NCBI RefSeq assembly: GCF_002760435.1
Contig: NZ_AUUU01000006.1
Span: 62,001 to 126,000, forward strand
Length of the DNA stretch: 64,000 nt
DNA from: Clostridium sp. LS
GTDB taxonomy: Bacteria > Bacillota > Clostridia > Clostridiales > Clostridiaceae
Direction of reading: 5' to 3'
How positions within the stretch are numbered: the first letter of the stretch is position 1; each line of letters begins with the position of its first letter. Below are positions 8,397 to 19,082 of this stretch, in pieces. The notes beneath the pieces are model-generated. The model had not been told where the DNA came from. It saw only the letters and a list, made by a program, of their open reading frames with translations, and made no database searches. The position numbers were made by a program, and so were the translations under genes.

Positions 8397-9903
8397 AATG
8401 TTTAAAATGTCTATATCCTGTAAATACCATTGCTATTCCATGTTCATTACATGCATCTATTGATTGTTGATCATTCATCGATCCACCTGGTTGGATTATA
8501 GCTTTAATTCCGTATTTAGCTGCTTCATCTACTACATCTCTAAATGGGAAGAACGCATCTGATGCGAGTATTGTAGCTCCTTTTCCTCTCTTTAGAGCAT
8601 CTTCTGTCGGCCAGATTCTATTTACTTGACCTCCGCCGATTCCAAGAGCTATTCCATTATGAGCAACAACTATAGCATTTGATTTAACATACTTAACTAC
8701 TTTCATTCCAAATAATAAATCTTTCATTTCTTCATCAGTTGGTTTCTTTTCAGTTACAACTTTGATTTCTTCAATTAATTTATTGTCTTCTTCTTGAACA
8801 AGTATCGCTCCATCAACTGTAACCATGTATTTATCAGCTTTTGGTATACTATTAAATTTAAGAACTCTTAAGTTTTTCTTAGTTTTTAATACTTCTAATG
8901 CATCTTCATCATATTCTGGTGCTGCAATAACTTCTAAGAAAATCTTAACCATTTCTTCAGCAGTTTTCTTATCTACTTTTCTGTTAAATGCAACAATTCC
9001 TCCGAAAATTGAAGTTGGATCTACTTCGTAAGCTTTCATATATGCTTCATAAGCATCCGTACCAACCGCAACTCCACATGGTGTATTATGTTTCAAAGCA
9101 CAACATGCTGGCTCATCAAATTCATTAGCACATTTCCAAGCAATATCACAGTCTTTAAAGTTATTATAAGATAATTCCTTACCATTTAATGTTTCAAAGG
9201 TATTCATTGCACCATCAAGCATTGTTGCTGAATAAACAGCTGCACTTTGATGTGAATTTTCACCGTATCTTAAACCTTGCATTTTCTTATATGAAACTGA
9301 AAGATATTCTGGATATTCTTCTTCATCATCAGCTAATAAGAAATTTGAAATAGCCCCATCATAAGCACTCATAAGATTGAATACTTTACCAGCTAATTTC
9401 TTCTTAGTTTTTAAAGATGTTTCACCGTTTGCTTCAATTTCTTCCATAACAACTTTATAATCATTCTTATCAGAAATTACTACAACATCTTGGAAGTTCT
9501 TAGCAGCAGCTCTAAGCATTGTAGGGCCGCCAATGTCTATAAATTCAACCTTTTCTTCAAACTCTAAATCTTCCTTAACTTTTTCAAAGAATGGATAAAG
9601 ATTTACTACAACGTAATCTATTGTATGAATATCTCTTCCTTTTAATGTGTTCATGTGTTCTTCATTATCTCTTATAGCAAGAATTCCTGCATGAACTAAT
9701 GGGTGAAGAGTTTTTACTCTACCATCTAACATTTCTGGAAAATTAGTAACTTCATTAATTTCAATTACATCTAAACCATTTTCTTTTAAGTATTTATAAG
9801 TTCCTCCTGTTGATACAATTTCAACATCTTTAGATACTAAAAATTTAGCAAAATCTAAAACTCCATCTTTATCAAATACACTTATTAAAGCTCTCTTTTT
9901 CAC
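8395..9903 (-). CDS. purH: AICAR transformylase / IMP cyclohydrolase
   Basis: Bifunctional enzyme for the last two steps to IMP: formyl transfer to AICAR, then cyclisation. The 502-residue protein has the N-terminal MGS-like cyclohydrolase domain ([38 protein letters not shown]) to about residue 190. The rest is the transformylase domain, with [13 protein letters not shown] carrying the Lys-His pair and GGGQVNRI. Start and length are typical. It is flanked on both sides by intergenic hairpin repeats. Confidence 0.97.
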   Translation of the reverse strand: MKKRALISVFDKDGVLDFAKFLVSKDVEIVSTGGTYKYLKENGLDVIEINEVTNFPEMLDGRVKTLHPLVHAGILAIRDNEEHMNTLKGRDIHTIDYVVVNLYPFFEKVKEDLEFEEKVEFIDIGGPTMLRAAAKNFQDVVVISDKNDYKVVMEEIEANGETSLKTKKKLAGKVFNLMSAYDGAISNFLLADDEEEYPEYLSVSYKKMQGLRYGENSHQSAAVYSATMLDGAMNTFETLNGKELSYNNFKDCDIAWKCANEFDEPACCALKHNTPCGVAVGTDAYEAYMKAYEVDPTSIFGGIVAFNRKVDKKTAEEMVKIFLEVIAAPEYDEDALEVLKTKKNLRVLKFNSIPKADKYMVTVDGAILVQEEDNKLIEEIKVVTEKKPTDEEMKDLLFGMKVVKYVKSNAIVVAHNGIALGIGGGQVNRIWPTEDALKRGKGATILASDAFFPFRDVVDEAAKYGIKAIIQPGGSMNDQQSIDACNEHGIAMVFTGYRHFKH

Positions 9904-9918
9904 AAAAAAACCCCGTTT

Positions 9919-10159
9919 CTTCAGTTAACAGTTAACAGTTAACTGTTAACAGTTGTGGATGAAACTCCTTACGGAGTTTCTTTAATTTTTACTGATAACT
10001 AATCACTTATTACTGTAACTGGTTTTATTTTTTATTCAATAATATATAAAAATCCTAAACTTAAACTACATAATTTCTATTACTTCTCAACTTATAATTT
10101 AAAAATTACGCAGTAATTTTATCCTTAACTGTTAATTGTTCATTGTTAACTCTTAACTG
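9919..10159. repeat. Large composite intergenic repeat between purN and purH
   Basis: The spacer contains tandem TTAACAG/TTAACTG units at its left end, the core GGATGAAACTCCTTACGGAGTTTC (one strong hairpin), and a matching TTAACTGTTAATTG...TTAACTCTTAACTG right end. A second core-like hairpin, AAAATTACGCAGTAATTTTATCC, lies near the right end. The purN stop codon is inside the right terminus (Ser-TAA). Confidence 0.7.
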
Positions 10160-10740
10160 ATTCTCGCTTTTCCATTAACAAATTCAACTTTACCTTCACT
10201 AATCAATTTAATGGCTTGTGGTAATATAATGTGCTCTTTTTCTAAAATTCTTTTTTGAAGTGTTTCTGCATCATCTTCAAAATAAACTGGAACAACATCT
10301 TGAAGAAGTATTGCTCCACCATCTACTTCAGAGTTTACAAAATGAACTGTGCACCCTGAAAATTTCACACCGCTTTTTATTACAGCTTCATGAACCTTTA
10401 AACCGTACATTCCTGGTCCACAGAAAGAAGGGATTAAAGATGGGTGAATATTTATAATTCTATTGTCAAACTCTTTTAATATTTCTCCATCTAAAATAGC
10501 TAAAAATCCTGCAAGTACTATTAAATCAACTTTCCCCTTTGTTAATTCTAGTATCTTGTCTGAAGACCGCTCCACAAAAGTTTCTATGTTATGTTTTTCC
10601 GCTCTTTTTAAAGCATAAATATTATCTTTACTTCCTATAACCATTTCTATTTTAACATCTAATTCTTTATTCTCTACTGCATCTATAATAGATTGAAGGT
10701 CTGTTCCTCCCCCTGAAACTAAGACCGCTATTTTAAACAA
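10153..10740 (-). CDS. purN: Phosphoribosylglycinamide formyltransferase
   Basis: Transfers formyl from N10-formyl-THF to GAR. The 195-residue protein has the N-terminal VLVSGGGTDLQSIIDA phosphate loop, and the catalytic Asn-His-Asp cluster is visible as NIHPSLIPSFCGPGMYG and an HFVNSEVDGGAIL segment. The likely start is TTG at 10740, eight bases after GGAGGTGAAGG; it overlaps the purM stop by 13 bp, implying coupling. The protein ends Arg-Ile-Ser-stop, with that Ser-stop encoded by the repeat downstream. Confidence 0.95.
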   Translation of the reverse strand: MFKIAVLVSGGGTDLQSIIDAVENKELDVKIEMVIGSKDNIYALKRAEKHNIETFVERSSDKILELTKGKVDLIVLAGFLAILDGEILKEFDNRIINIHPSLIPSFCGPGMYGLKVHEAVIKSGVKFSGCTVHFVNSEVDGGAILLQDVVPVYFEDDAETLQKRILEKEHIILPQAIKLISEGKVEFVNGKARIS

Positions 10741-11729
10741 ATACCTTCACCTCCAGATGTTACATATCCTATTTCATAAGCTTTTTCTCCCATTTCTTCT
10801 AAAGCTTTTATAATAGGCGCTACATCTTTTTCATTAACAGCAAGAACAAAACCAATTCCCATGTTAAAAGTATTGTACATATGATCTTTATTTACACCTT
10901 TTTCAATTATTTTTTCAAATATAGCTGGAAGCGGATATGAGTCTTTATTAATTACTGCTGTAAAGTTTCCGCCATTGAACATTCTTGGAACATTTTCAAT
11001 AAATCCACCACCAGTAACATGTGACATTCCCTTTATTTCATAACTTTCTAATAATTTAAGTACAGGTTTTACATATATTTTAGTTGGAGTAATTAATGTT
11101 TTCCAAACTTCTTCTCCATTAAATTCTTCATTTAAATCAGGGAAAATCTTTCTAATTAATGAATATCCATTAGAATGTACTCCAGATGATGCAATTCCTA
11201 TTAACTTATCGCCTTCTTTAATTTTACTTCCATTTATAATCTTATCTTTATCAGCGATACCTACAGCAAAACCAGCCATATCATATTCACCTTCTGCATA
11301 AAAACCTGGCATTTCAGCTGTTTCTCCACCAATTAAAGCACAGTCTGAGTCTACGCATCCATCTGATATTCCTTTAACTAAATCCGCTGCTACTTCAGCT
11401 TCAAGCTTTCCACAAGCTATATAATCTAAGAAAAATAATGGCTTTGCACCATGGCATAGTATATCATTTACACACATAGCTACACAGTCAATTCCAACTG
11501 TATCATACTTTTTATTCTTAAAAGCAATTTCAAGCTTAGTTCCTACTCCATCTGTTCCTGAAACTAAAACTGGTTTTTCGTATCCAGATGGTAATTCAAC
11601 CATTCCAGCAAAGCTTCCCAAACCGTTTAATACATACTGACTCATAGTTCTAGCCGCATATTCCTTTATAAGTTTAACTGATTTATATCCTTCTTCTATA
11701 TTAACTCCTGCTTCTTTATAAGTAATCAT
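10728..11729 (-). CDS. purM: Phosphoribosylformylglycinamidine cyclo-ligase
   Basis: AIR synthetase, which closes the imidazole ring from FGAM with ATP. The 333-residue protein has the signature GVGTKLEIAF, CVAMCVNDILCHGAKPLFFLDYIA and GGETAEMPGFY in the N-terminal half, and SHVTGGGFIENVPRM in the C-terminal half. It overlaps purN and starts 10 bp after the purF stop. The length is standard. Confidence 0.97.
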   Translation of the reverse strand: MITYKEAGVNIEEGYKSVKLIKEYAARTMSQYVLNGLGSFAGMVELPSGYEKPVLVSGTDGVGTKLEIAFKNKKYDTVGIDCVAMCVNDILCHGAKPLFFLDYIACGKLEAEVAADLVKGISDGCVDSDCALIGGETAEMPGFYAEGEYDMAGFAVGIADKDKIINGSKIKEGDKLIGIASSGVHSNGYSLIRKIFPDLNEEFNGEEVWKTLITPTKIYVKPVLKLLESYEIKGMSHVTGGGFIENVPRMFNGGNFTAVINKDSYPLPAIFEKIIEKGVNKDHMYNTFNMGIGFVLAVNEKDVAPIIKALEEMGEKAYEIGYVTSGGEGICLK

Positions 11730-11738
11730 TTATTAATC

Positions 11739-13157
11739 CTACCTTTCAAGATCTTCTACTGGTGCTGCGACTGGATAAACTCCATTAAAGCATCCCATAC
11801 AAAATTCTTCTCTATCTCCACAACTCTTATAAACGCCTTCTTCACTTAGATATCCTAAATAATCTGCTCCAATCATATCTCTAATCTCTTCTACAGTATG
11901 ATTAGCAGCAACAAGTTCACTTCTATAAGGCGTATCTATTCCAAAATAACATGGATACTTAACACTTGGTGATGCTAATAAGAAGCTAACTTCTTTTACT
12001 CCTGCACGTCTAAGTGATTCAACTAAATGCTTTGATGTCGTACCTCTTACTACTGAGTCATCAATAAGTATAACTCTTTTTCCTTCTAAGTTTGATTTTA
12101 ACGGATTTAACTTTACTGCAACCGCTCTTTCCCTTATTTCTTGGGATGGTGATATGAAAGTTCTTCCAACATATCTATTTTTAATAAATCCAGTATCATA
12201 AGGTATCCCTGAAGCCTTTGCATATCCTATAGCTGCAGGTATCCCTGAATCTGGTACTGCAATAACAACATCTGCATCTAGTGGGTGTTCTTTAAATAGT
12301 TGCTCTCCTGCTTTTACCCTTGTTGTATGAACTTCAAGTCCGTCTATTTTTGAGTCTGGTCTAGCAAAATATATATATTCAAAAGCACATGTTTGACATT
12401 TAGTATTTTCTGAATATTTATATGACTGCACACCTTCTGAATCTATTATTACTATTTCTCCAGGTTCTATATCTCTTATATATTCAGCACCTATTGCATC
12501 TAAAGCGCAACTTTCTGAAGTTAGTATATAACCTTCTTCAATTTTCCCCAATGAAAGTGGTCTTATTCCGTGTGGATCTCTTGCCCCAATTAATCTATCC
12601 TTTGACATAATAGTCAATGCAAATGAACCTCTAACAGCTGACATAGCATCAACCACTGCTTTTGCTAAACCTTTTTTAGCACTTCTTGCTATAAGACATG
12701 CGATTACTTCTGAATCTGTTGTAGTATGGAAAATTTGTCCTCCATCCTCAAGTAATTCCTTTATAACATCAGCATTTACTAAAGTTCCATTATGAGCCAT
12801 AGCTATTGGTCCCATTTTCGATGAAGCTAGTATTGGCTGAGCGTTTTCAATACCTTTTCCTCCAGCAGTCGAATATCTTACGTGTCCTATAGCTATATGA
12901 CCTTTTAACTTATTTAAATCTTCCGGTTTGAATGCTTCAGTAATTAAGCCTAATCCTTTATGTATATCAATTTTTTCCCCATCTGCTACTGCAATTCCAG
13001 CGCTTTCCTGACCTCTATGCTGTAGTGCATAAAGTCCATAATAAGTCATTGATGCAACATCTATAGAACTATTTGCAAAAACACCAAAAACTCCGCACTC
13101 GTCTTTGAATTTATCATTGCTTGGATCCATTATTAATTCAAAATTTGAATTACTCAT
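11739..13157 (-). CDS. purF: Amidophosphoribosyltransferase
   Basis: Committed step of purine synthesis: glutamine plus PRPP to phosphoribosylamine. It has an N-terminal Ntn glutaminase domain with a short propeptide before the catalytic Cys in DECGVFGVF, then the PRTase domain with VILIDDSVVRGTT. Cysteines in SCGDREEFCMGC near the C-terminus and an earlier CQTC fit the Fe-S-containing Bacillus-type enzyme. The start at 13157 (MSNSNFEL) follows AAAGGATTGTGAAC; the nearby in-frame GTG has no better site. Confidence 0.96.
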   Translation of the reverse strand: MSNSNFELIMDPSNDKFKDECGVFGVFANSSIDVASMTYYGLYALQHRGQESAGIAVADGEKIDIHKGLGLITEAFKPEDLNKLKGHIAIGHVRYSTAGGKGIENAQPILASSKMGPIAMAHNGTLVNADVIKELLEDGGQIFHTTTDSEVIACLIARSAKKGLAKAVVDAMSAVRGSFALTIMSKDRLIGARDPHGIRPLSLGKIEEGYILTSESCALDAIGAEYIRDIEPGEIVIIDSEGVQSYKYSENTKCQTCAFEYIYFARPDSKIDGLEVHTTRVKAGEQLFKEHPLDADVVIAVPDSGIPAAIGYAKASGIPYDTGFIKNRYVGRTFISPSQEIRERAVAVKLNPLKSNLEGKRVILIDDSVVRGTTSKHLVESLRRAGVKEVSFLLASPSVKYPCYFGIDTPYRSELVAANHTVEEIRDMIGADYLGYLSEEGVYKSCGDREEFCMGCFNGVYPVAAPVEDLER

Positions 13158-13189
13158 GTTCACAATCCTTTCATTAATTAATTTTATTA

Positions 13190-13293
13190 AAATTCAAACT
13201 CCAACGAAACTTAATGCACAATTAAGGATGAAATCCTCTTGGACTTCTAGATCATATAATTCTCTAAACTTTCCTCCCTCATTGTGCACTTTG
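13190..13293. repeat. Intergenic repeat with AATGCACAAT ends
   Basis: Between purF and purC: outer inverted repeat TGCACAAT...ATTGTGCA (13210-13219 and about 13280-13288) around AAGGATGAAATCC. It shares the AAGGATGAAAT core with the other pur repeats but has different terminal arms. Confidence 0.5.
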
Positions 13294-13335
13294 TTTTTAA
13301 TATAAAATTTGTTGTAAGTCTGATCTAAGCAAATA

Positions 13336-14043
13336 TTACTTAGAAATTCTCTTTAATATTTCAACATAAGCATCTTTAACATTGCCTAAATCTCTTCTAA
13401 ATCTATCTTTATCTAATTTTTCTCCAGTTGTTGCATCCCAGAATCTGCAAGTATCTGGTGAAATTTCATCAGCTAAAACTACTGTTCCGTCAGCTAATCT
13501 ACCAAATTCAATTTTGAAGTCTATTAGGTTAATATTTTGCTCCTTAAATACTGCTTTTAATACATCATTTATTTTAGCAGTCATATCATAGATTACTTTT
13601 AATTCTTCAAAAGTAGTTGCACCAATTCCAACTGCATGGTAATCATTTATTAAAGGATCTCCTAGTGAGTCATCTTTGTATGATAATTCAAATACAGTAG
13701 TTTTTAATTGATATCCTTCTTCAAGACCTAATCTCTTAGCCATACTTCCAGCTGCAACATTTCTTACGATTACTTCAAGAGGTACTATTTCAACCTTCTT
13801 ACATAATTGTTCTCTATCATTTAGTTTTTCTATAAAATGAGTTTTAACTCCTGCTTTTTCTAAAAGTTCAAATATAACTGAAGTTATAGCATTATTCATA
13901 ATACCCTTATCTTCAATTTGCCCTTTCTTTTCTCCATTAAATGCTGTTGCATCATCTTTGTAATATACAATTACTTCGTCAGCCTTATCTGTTGCATAAA
14001 TCTTTTTTGCTTTTCCTTCATATAACATTTCTAATTTTTCCAT
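13336..14043 (-). CDS. purC: SAICAR synthetase
   Basis: Condenses CAIR with aspartate to SAICAR. The 235-residue protein has the N-terminal [24 protein letters not shown] near 90-105, and [10 protein letters not shown] with [15 protein letters not shown] in the C-terminal half. All are family signatures. Its ATG overlaps the purE stop codon (TAATG), so the two are translationally coupled. The length is typical for single-domain bacterial PurC. Confidence 0.97.
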   Translation of the reverse strand: MEKLEMLYEGKAKKIYATDKADEVIVYYKDDATAFNGEKKGQIEDKGIMNNAITSVIFELLEKAGVKTHFIEKLNDREQLCKKVEIVPLEVIVRNVAAGSMAKRLGLEEGYQLKTTVFELSYKDDSLGDPLINDYHAVGIGATTFEELKVIYDMTAKINDVLKAVFKEQNINLIDFKIEFGRLADGTVVLADEISPDTCRFWDATTGEKLDKDRFRRDLGNVKDAYVEILKRISK

Positions 14044-14522
14044 TATAGTTCTACCCCTTCCGCATTTTCCTCAATGAATTTTTTCTTCATATTTAATCTA
14101 AATTCTTTTAATTTATTTTTTAATTCATCATTATTAACTGATAACATTTGAACTGCTAACATACCTGCATTATAGCTATTATTAATTCCAACTGTTGCAA
14201 CTGGAATTGATTTTGGCATTTGCACTATAGAATAAAGAGCATCTACACCTTCAAGTGCAGCTTTTACTGGCACTCCTATTACAGGAAGTATTGTCTTTGA
14301 TGCTATAACTCCTGGCAGATGTGCCGCAAGTCCAGCCCCTGCAATTATAACTTGACAACCTTGTAACTCAATTTCTGTCAATGTTTCTTCTAATTTTTCT
14401 GGTACTCTGTGAGCCGAAAGAACAAATGCTTGATATTCTATTCCAAATTCCTTTAAGGCATTTGCAGCTCCTCTCATTACTTCAGTATCTGATTTACTTC
14501 CAAAAAATATTGCTACTTGCAT
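14043..14522 (-). CDS. purE: N5-CAIR mutase
   Basis: Class I PurE that converts N5-carboxy-AIR to CAIR. The 159-residue protein has [18 protein letters not shown], the SAHRVPE active-site motif with the catalytic His near residue 40, and [15 protein letters not shown]. Class I PurE normally works with PurK, which is not in this window. It is followed immediately by purC. GGAGGTTTAAAA precedes the start. Confidence 0.96.
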   Translation of the reverse strand: MQVAIFFGSKSDTEVMRGAANALKEFGIEYQAFVLSAHRVPEKLEETLTEIELQGCQVIIAGAGLAAHLPGVIASKTILPVIGVPVKAALEGVDALYSIVQMPKSIPVATVGINNSYNAGMLAVQMLSVNNDELKNKLKEFRLNMKKKFIEENAEGVEL

Positions 14523-14536
14523 TTTTAAACCTCCAA

Positions 14537-14747
14537 TTTTCAGTTAACATTTTACAATTAACAGTTTACAGTCTAAGGATGACATTCTTTCAGAATGTCT
14601 TAAATATTTTTTAATCTCCAAACCTTTTACTGTAATTGTTACTTGTTAACCAATTAAAATATTATTTCTTAATATATAATCTTTTTAGAGAAGCCAGCGG
14701 CTTTTCCTCCCTAACTGTTACTTGTTAACTGATAACTGTTAACTGAA
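14537..14747. repeat. Intergenic repeat at the purL stop codon
   Basis: Spans most of the purL-purE spacer: CAGTTAACATTTTACAATTAACAG at the left, core GGATGACATTCTTTCAGAATGTC, and TTAACTGATAACTGTTAACTG at the right. The purL stop codon lies inside the right terminus (Ser-TAA). Confidence 0.7.
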
Positions 14748-17700
14748 ATAATTAACTCCTGCTTTGAATATCTTTTGATCAAAGTCTCCTGGAATGTTTC
14801 TATATAAATCTGTTCCTATTCTTTCACTATGTGCCATCTTACCTAAAACTCTTCCATCTGGACTTGTAATACCTTCAATTCCGTACATTGATCCATTTGG
14901 ATTAAATGGCATATTTAAAGACACATTTCCTTCAAAATCAACATATTGAGTTGCAACTTGACCATTTGCAATTAAATCTTTAATCAAGCTTTCAGGTGCT
15001 ACAAATCTTCCTTCACCATGTGAAATTGCAACTGAATGTATGTCTCCTAGATTAACTTCACTAAACCAAGGTGATTTATTTGAAACTACTTTTGTACTTA
15101 TAATTGAAGACATATGTCTGTTTATATTATTGTAAGTTAATGTTGCCATATCTTCTTTTATATCTACTATTTCACCGTATGGTACTAAGCCTAATTTAAT
15201 TAATGCTTGGAAGCCGTTACAAATACCAAGAGCTAGACCATCTCTATTCTTAAGTAATTCCATTACCGAATTGCTTATCTTTTCATTTCTAAGAGCATTG
15301 GCAATAAATTTACCTGAACCATCTGGTTCATCCCCTGCCGAGAAACCTCCTGGAATCATAAGAATTTGAGCAGTACTTATTTCTTTTGCTAATCTGTTAA
15401 TTGATTCATTAAGAGCTTCTTTAGTAATATTTCTAAATACTACTTGAGTAACTTCTGCTCCTTCTTTTTCAAATGCTCTAGCACAGTCATATTCACAGTT
15501 GTTTCCTGGGAATACTGGAATTACAACCTTTGGCTTAGCTACTTTAATAGCTGGAGAAAGTTTTGACTTATTATCATATAAAACTGTTTCTAATTTTCCA
15601 TCTACATCATCAGTCTTAATTTTAAATACTGAACTTAATTTTTCTTCGTAAGTTTTTTCTAAAGCTTCAACACATAGATTTAAGTCATATTCTTTAGAAA
15701 CTATAGTCGGTTCGCTTATTGTCTTCCCAACCTCTTTATATAAACACTCTTTAAATTCAGCTTCTACATTAACACCATTTTTAACTTCTAATATTATAGT
15801 TCCGTAATTAAATGCAAATAATTCATCCTTTGTTAAGTTTTCAATTTCTGCACCAATTCTATTTCCAAGTGTCATCTTAGTAATAGCTTCTGAAACTCCA
15901 CCATATTTAATAGCAGATGCTGAAATTACTTTTCCAGCTTGAATTAAGTTGTACAGCACTTCTAAATTTTTCTTAAGCTTTTCGATATTTATAGTTCCAT
16001 CTTCTAGTTTTTCAGTTTGAAGTAAAACTAAGCTAGATCCTGCTTCTTTAAATTCTGGTGATATTATATGTCTAGCTTTTTCAACACCTACCGCAAATGA
16101 TACTAGTGTTGGAGGTACATCTAAATCTCCAAAGCTTCCTGACATTGAATCTTTACCACCAATTGCTGCTGTTTCAAATGCCATTTGAGCTTCATAAGCA
16201 CCAAGTAATGCTGCAAATGGTTTACCCCATCTTGAACTTTCGCTGCCTAATCTTTCAAAATATTCTTGGAAAGTTAATCTAGCTTTTCTATAATCTCCAC
16301 CCATAGCTGCAAGCTTTGTAATACTTTCTATTACTGCGTAATATGCCATATGATATGGACTCCAAGTACCTAATTCTGGATTAAATCCAAATGTCATTAA
16401 TGTAGCATCTGCGCTTTCTCCATCAAGAACTGGAATTTTAGCTGCCATTCCTTCTGCTGGAGTCTTTGCGTACTTACCACCAAATGGCATAAGTACTGTT
16501 CCATGACCTATTGTTGCATCAAATCTTTCTGATAATCCTTGTTGTGATGATACGTTTAATTTCTTTAAGTTATTTATCCATTCTTCTTTAACATTAATAT
16601 CTGCTACTACATATGGATAATCAGTTGGCGCTTTAACTGTAACCTTTGTTTTTTGAGTAGCCCCGTTTGTATCTAAAAAAGTTCTCTTTAGGTCAACTAT
16701 GTTCTTACCTCTCCAGAATAATCTAAGCCTATCTGTATCAGTAACATGTGCAACTAAAGTAGCTTCTAAGTTTTCTTCATTTGAAAGCCTTATAAATTCA
16801 TCTGCATCTTCTTTTGTTACAACTACTGCCATTCTTTCTTGCGATTCTGAAACTGCAAGTTCTGTTCCATCTAATCCTTCATATTTCTTTGGAACTTTAT
16901 CTAAATCTATATCTAATCCTCTGCAAAGTTCTCCAATTGCAACTGAAACTCCACCTGCGCCGAAGTCATTACATCTCTTAATCATTTTAGCTACTTTTGA
17001 ATTTCTAAATAATCTTTGAAGCTTTCTTTCTGTTGGTGCATTACCTTTTTGAACTTCTGCTCCACATTCATTTATTGAATCTACAGTATGTTCCTTAGAT
17101 GAACCTGTAGCTCCACCAACACCGTCTCTTCCTGTTCTACCACCAAGTAAGATAATAACATCGCCTAAAGCCGGCTCTTCTCTTACTACATTTTCTTTAG
17201 GTGCTGCTGCAATAACTGCTCCAACTTCCATTCTCTTAGCTGCATAATTTGGATGATATACTTCTTCAACTTGACCTGTTGCAAGACCAATTTGATTTCC
17301 ATATGAACTATATCCATGAGCTGCCCCGAGTGTTATTTTTCTTTGAGGAAGTTTTCCTTCCATTGTATCTTCAACTGGTACTGTTGGGTCTGCTGCCCCT
17401 GTTACTCTCATTGCTTGATATACATAAGTTCTTCCTGAAAGAGGATCTCTTATAGCTCCACCAAGACATGTTGCAGCGCCACCAAAAGGCTCTATTTCTG
17501 TTGGATGATTATGGGTTTCATTTTTAAACATTACTAAATAATCTTCCATGCCTTTATCAGTTTCAATTCTTACATTAATTGAACATGCATTTATTTCTTC
17601 AGAAATATCTAAATCATCAAGTTTACCTTTTTTTCTAAGTTCCTTCATAGCAATTACTGCCATATCCATTAAAGTTTTGCTTTTTTCTTTATCTCCATAA

Positions 17701-18485
17701 ACAAAATCTCTTGATTTTAAATATGCTTCATAACTTGCTTTTATTGGAGCTGTATATATATTATTTTCAATCTGTACATCTTCTAATATTGTTGAGAATG
17801 TTGTATGTCTGCAGTGATCTGACCAATATGTATCTATAACTTTTATTTCTGTTATACTTGGATCTCTATTTTCTTCCTTGAAATAATCTTGAATCATAAG
17901 AAGATCATCAATGCTCATGGCTAACCCTTGTTCACTATGGAATTCTTCTAATTGTTCTAAATTTTTATTGATAAATCCATCTAAGATTTGAACATCATTA
18001 GGTATGCTTGAAGGTGTTGATAATTCTCTACTATTTATATCTACTTCTCTTGAATCAACTGGATTGATATAATATTTCTTAATTTTTTCAATATCGCTTT
18101 GTGAAATGTTTCCTTTTAATACTACTATTCTAGCACATTTAATTTCTACTTTATCTTCTGCTGTTAAAAGTGCTAAACATTCAGAAGCTGAATCTGCTCT
18201 TTGGTCATATTGACCTGGTAAGTATTCCACACCAAAAGCCACTTCATCTTTACTTATTGGCAATTCTGACTCATGTACTATATCTACTGTTGCTTCAGAA
18301 AAAATTGTGTGCAATGCTTTGTTGTAATATTCTTCTGATATATCTGAAATAATATATTTATTAACAAGTCGCACATTTTCCAACGCAAATATCCCTAAGT
18401 TTTCTTTAAAATCATTTAATAAACTTTGGGCTTCTACATTAAATCCTTTTTTCTTTTCAACGAATACGCTTCTAATATCTAACAT
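14739..18485 (-). CDS. purL: Phosphoribosylformylglycinamidine synthase, single-chain
   Basis: Converts FGAR to FGAM with glutamine and ATP. This is the long one-polypeptide form (1248 residues), not the PurS/PurQ/PurL complex of Bacillus. The central synthetase domain shows WSDHCRHTTF, NETHNHPTEIEPFGGAATCLGG and NDFGAGGVSVAIGELC. The C-terminal class I glutamine amidotransferase domain shows FPGNNCEYDCARAFE, the nucleophile Cys in ALGICNGFQALI, and ISHGEGRF. It is the first gene of the pur operon. Its last Ser-stop is encoded by a downstream repeat. Confidence 0.97.
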   Translation of the reverse strand: MLDIRSVFVEKKKGFNVEAQSLLNDFKENLGIFALENVRLVNKYIISDISEEYYNKALHTIFSEATVDIVHESELPISKDEVAFGVEYLPGQYDQRADSASECLALLTAEDKVEIKCARIVVLKGNISQSDIEKIKKYYINPVDSREVDINSRELSTPSSIPNDVQILDGFINKNLEQLEEFHSEQGLAMSIDDLLMIQDYFKEENRDPSITEIKVIDTYWSDHCRHTTFSTILEDVQIENNIYTAPIKASYEAYLKSRDFVYGDKEKSKTLMDMAVIAMKELRKKGKLDDLDISEEINACSINVRIETDKGMEDYLVMFKNETHNHPTEIEPFGGAATCLGGAIRDPLSGRTYVYQAMRVTGAADPTVPVEDTMEGKLPQRKITLGAAHGYSSYGNQIGLATGQVEEVYHPNYAAKRMEVGAVIAAAPKENVVREEPALGDVIILLGGRTGRDGVGGATGSSKEHTVDSINECGAEVQKGNAPTERKLQRLFRNSKVAKMIKRCNDFGAGGVSVAIGELCRGLDIDLDKVPKKYEGLDGTELAVSESQERMAVVVTKEDADEFIRLSNEENLEATLVAHVTDTDRLRLFWRGKNIVDLKRTFLDTNGATQKTKVTVKAPTDYPYVVADINVKEEWINNLKKLNVSSQQGLSERFDATIGHGTVLMPFGGKYAKTPAEGMAAKIPVLDGESADATLMTFGFNPELGTWSPYHMAYYAVIESITKLAAMGGDYRKARLTFQEYFERLGSESSRWGKPFAALLGAYEAQMAFETAAIGGKDSMSGSFGDLDVPPTLVSFAVGVEKARHIISPEFKEAGSSLVLLQTEKLEDGTINIEKLKKNLEVLYNLIQAGKVISASAIKYGGVSEAITKMTLGNRIGAEIENLTKDELFAFNYGTIILEVKNGVNVEAEFKECLYKEVGKTISEPTIVSKEYDLNLCVEALEKTYEEKLSSVFKIKTDDVDGKLETVLYDNKSKLSPAIKVAKPKVVIPVFPGNNCEYDCARAFEKEGAEVTQVVFRNITKEALNESINRLAKEISTAQILMIPGGFSAGDEPDGSGKFIANALRNEKISNSVMELLKNRDGLALGICNGFQALIKLGLVPYGEIVDIKEDMATLTYNNINRHMSSIISTKVVSNKSPWFSEVNLGDIHSVAISHGEGRFVAPESLIKDLIANGQVATQYVDFEGNVSLNMPFNPNGSMYGIEGITSPDGRVLGKMAHSERIGTDLYRNIPGDFDQKIFKAGVNYFS

Positions 18486-18593
18486 CTTAATTCCTCCAAA
18501 ATATTATAAGATTTAGCCGAATCACTACTTCTTTGTAATGGCGAATGTTTTTAAACAACACTCTACTAACTTTCGTATCGATATCTTAAGGTT

Positions 18594-18698
18594 ATCATTT
18601 AAGGCGGACGATGTCAACTTATATTCTGTTATTTTTTCATTAAATTTGCTTTTTGACGAATTATATATTGTTTATAGTATTTAATTATTCGTATTTAT
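18594..18698 (-). promoter_or_regulatory. Putative pur promoter with PurR-like half sites
   Basis: On the minus strand, TTGACA (18612-18617) is followed 17 bp later by TAACCT. About 40-80 bp upstream are ATACGAATAAT (around 18687-18697) and ATAATTCGTC (around 18655-18664), an inverted pair resembling the CGAA...TTCG arrangement of Bacillus PurR boxes. No purine riboswitch core was seen. The assignment is tentative. Confidence 0.35.
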
Positions 18699-18722
18699 GT
18701 TTTAAGCTATATAACAGAAACT

Positions 18723-19082
18723 TTGTTTGCATATAACTCCTTCAAAGTGTCAAAAATATACACATATAAAAAAGTGCGAAGCGCAACCAAGAACTTATCG
18801 ACACTTAGAAGGATTTTAAGCATCGATTATAATAAAATTGAAGATTCAGTATTAAAAAAAGCTATGGAAGTATTTAAAGATGGAGCACCAAAATTTTTTG
18901 ATTTAGATTTGAAGATAACTGCTCCAGCGGAAACAGAAATAAAAAACATTGATATAAAAACAAATGCAATGGATTACTTATTCTACGCAGATAATAGAGA
19001 ATATCTACATTTCGAGTTTCAAACCACTAAGAAGAGAGATGATATATCTAGCTTTCTATATTATGATGTGAATTATGCATAA
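18723..19082 (+). pseudogene. Truncated Rpn/PDDEXK-type nuclease fragment
   Basis: 119 codons. The C-terminal half, with DYLFYADNREYLHFEFQTT and KKRDDISSFLYYD, resembles the N-terminal catalytic region of Rpn-type recombination-promoting nucleases (transposase-like PD-(D/E)XK), with D and E-x-Q active-site residues. Full-length members are two to three times longer; here the frame stops right after FLYYDVNYA, where a lysA remnant begins on the other strand. The first 40 codons look non-native and run through a short GTGCG repeat. It is most likely a dead fragment. Confidence 0.6.

Noticed and set aside
18594..18698. Purine riboswitch ahead of purL
   Set aside because: No conserved three-way junction sequence or paired loop motifs of the purine aptamer; only weak PurR-like half sites.
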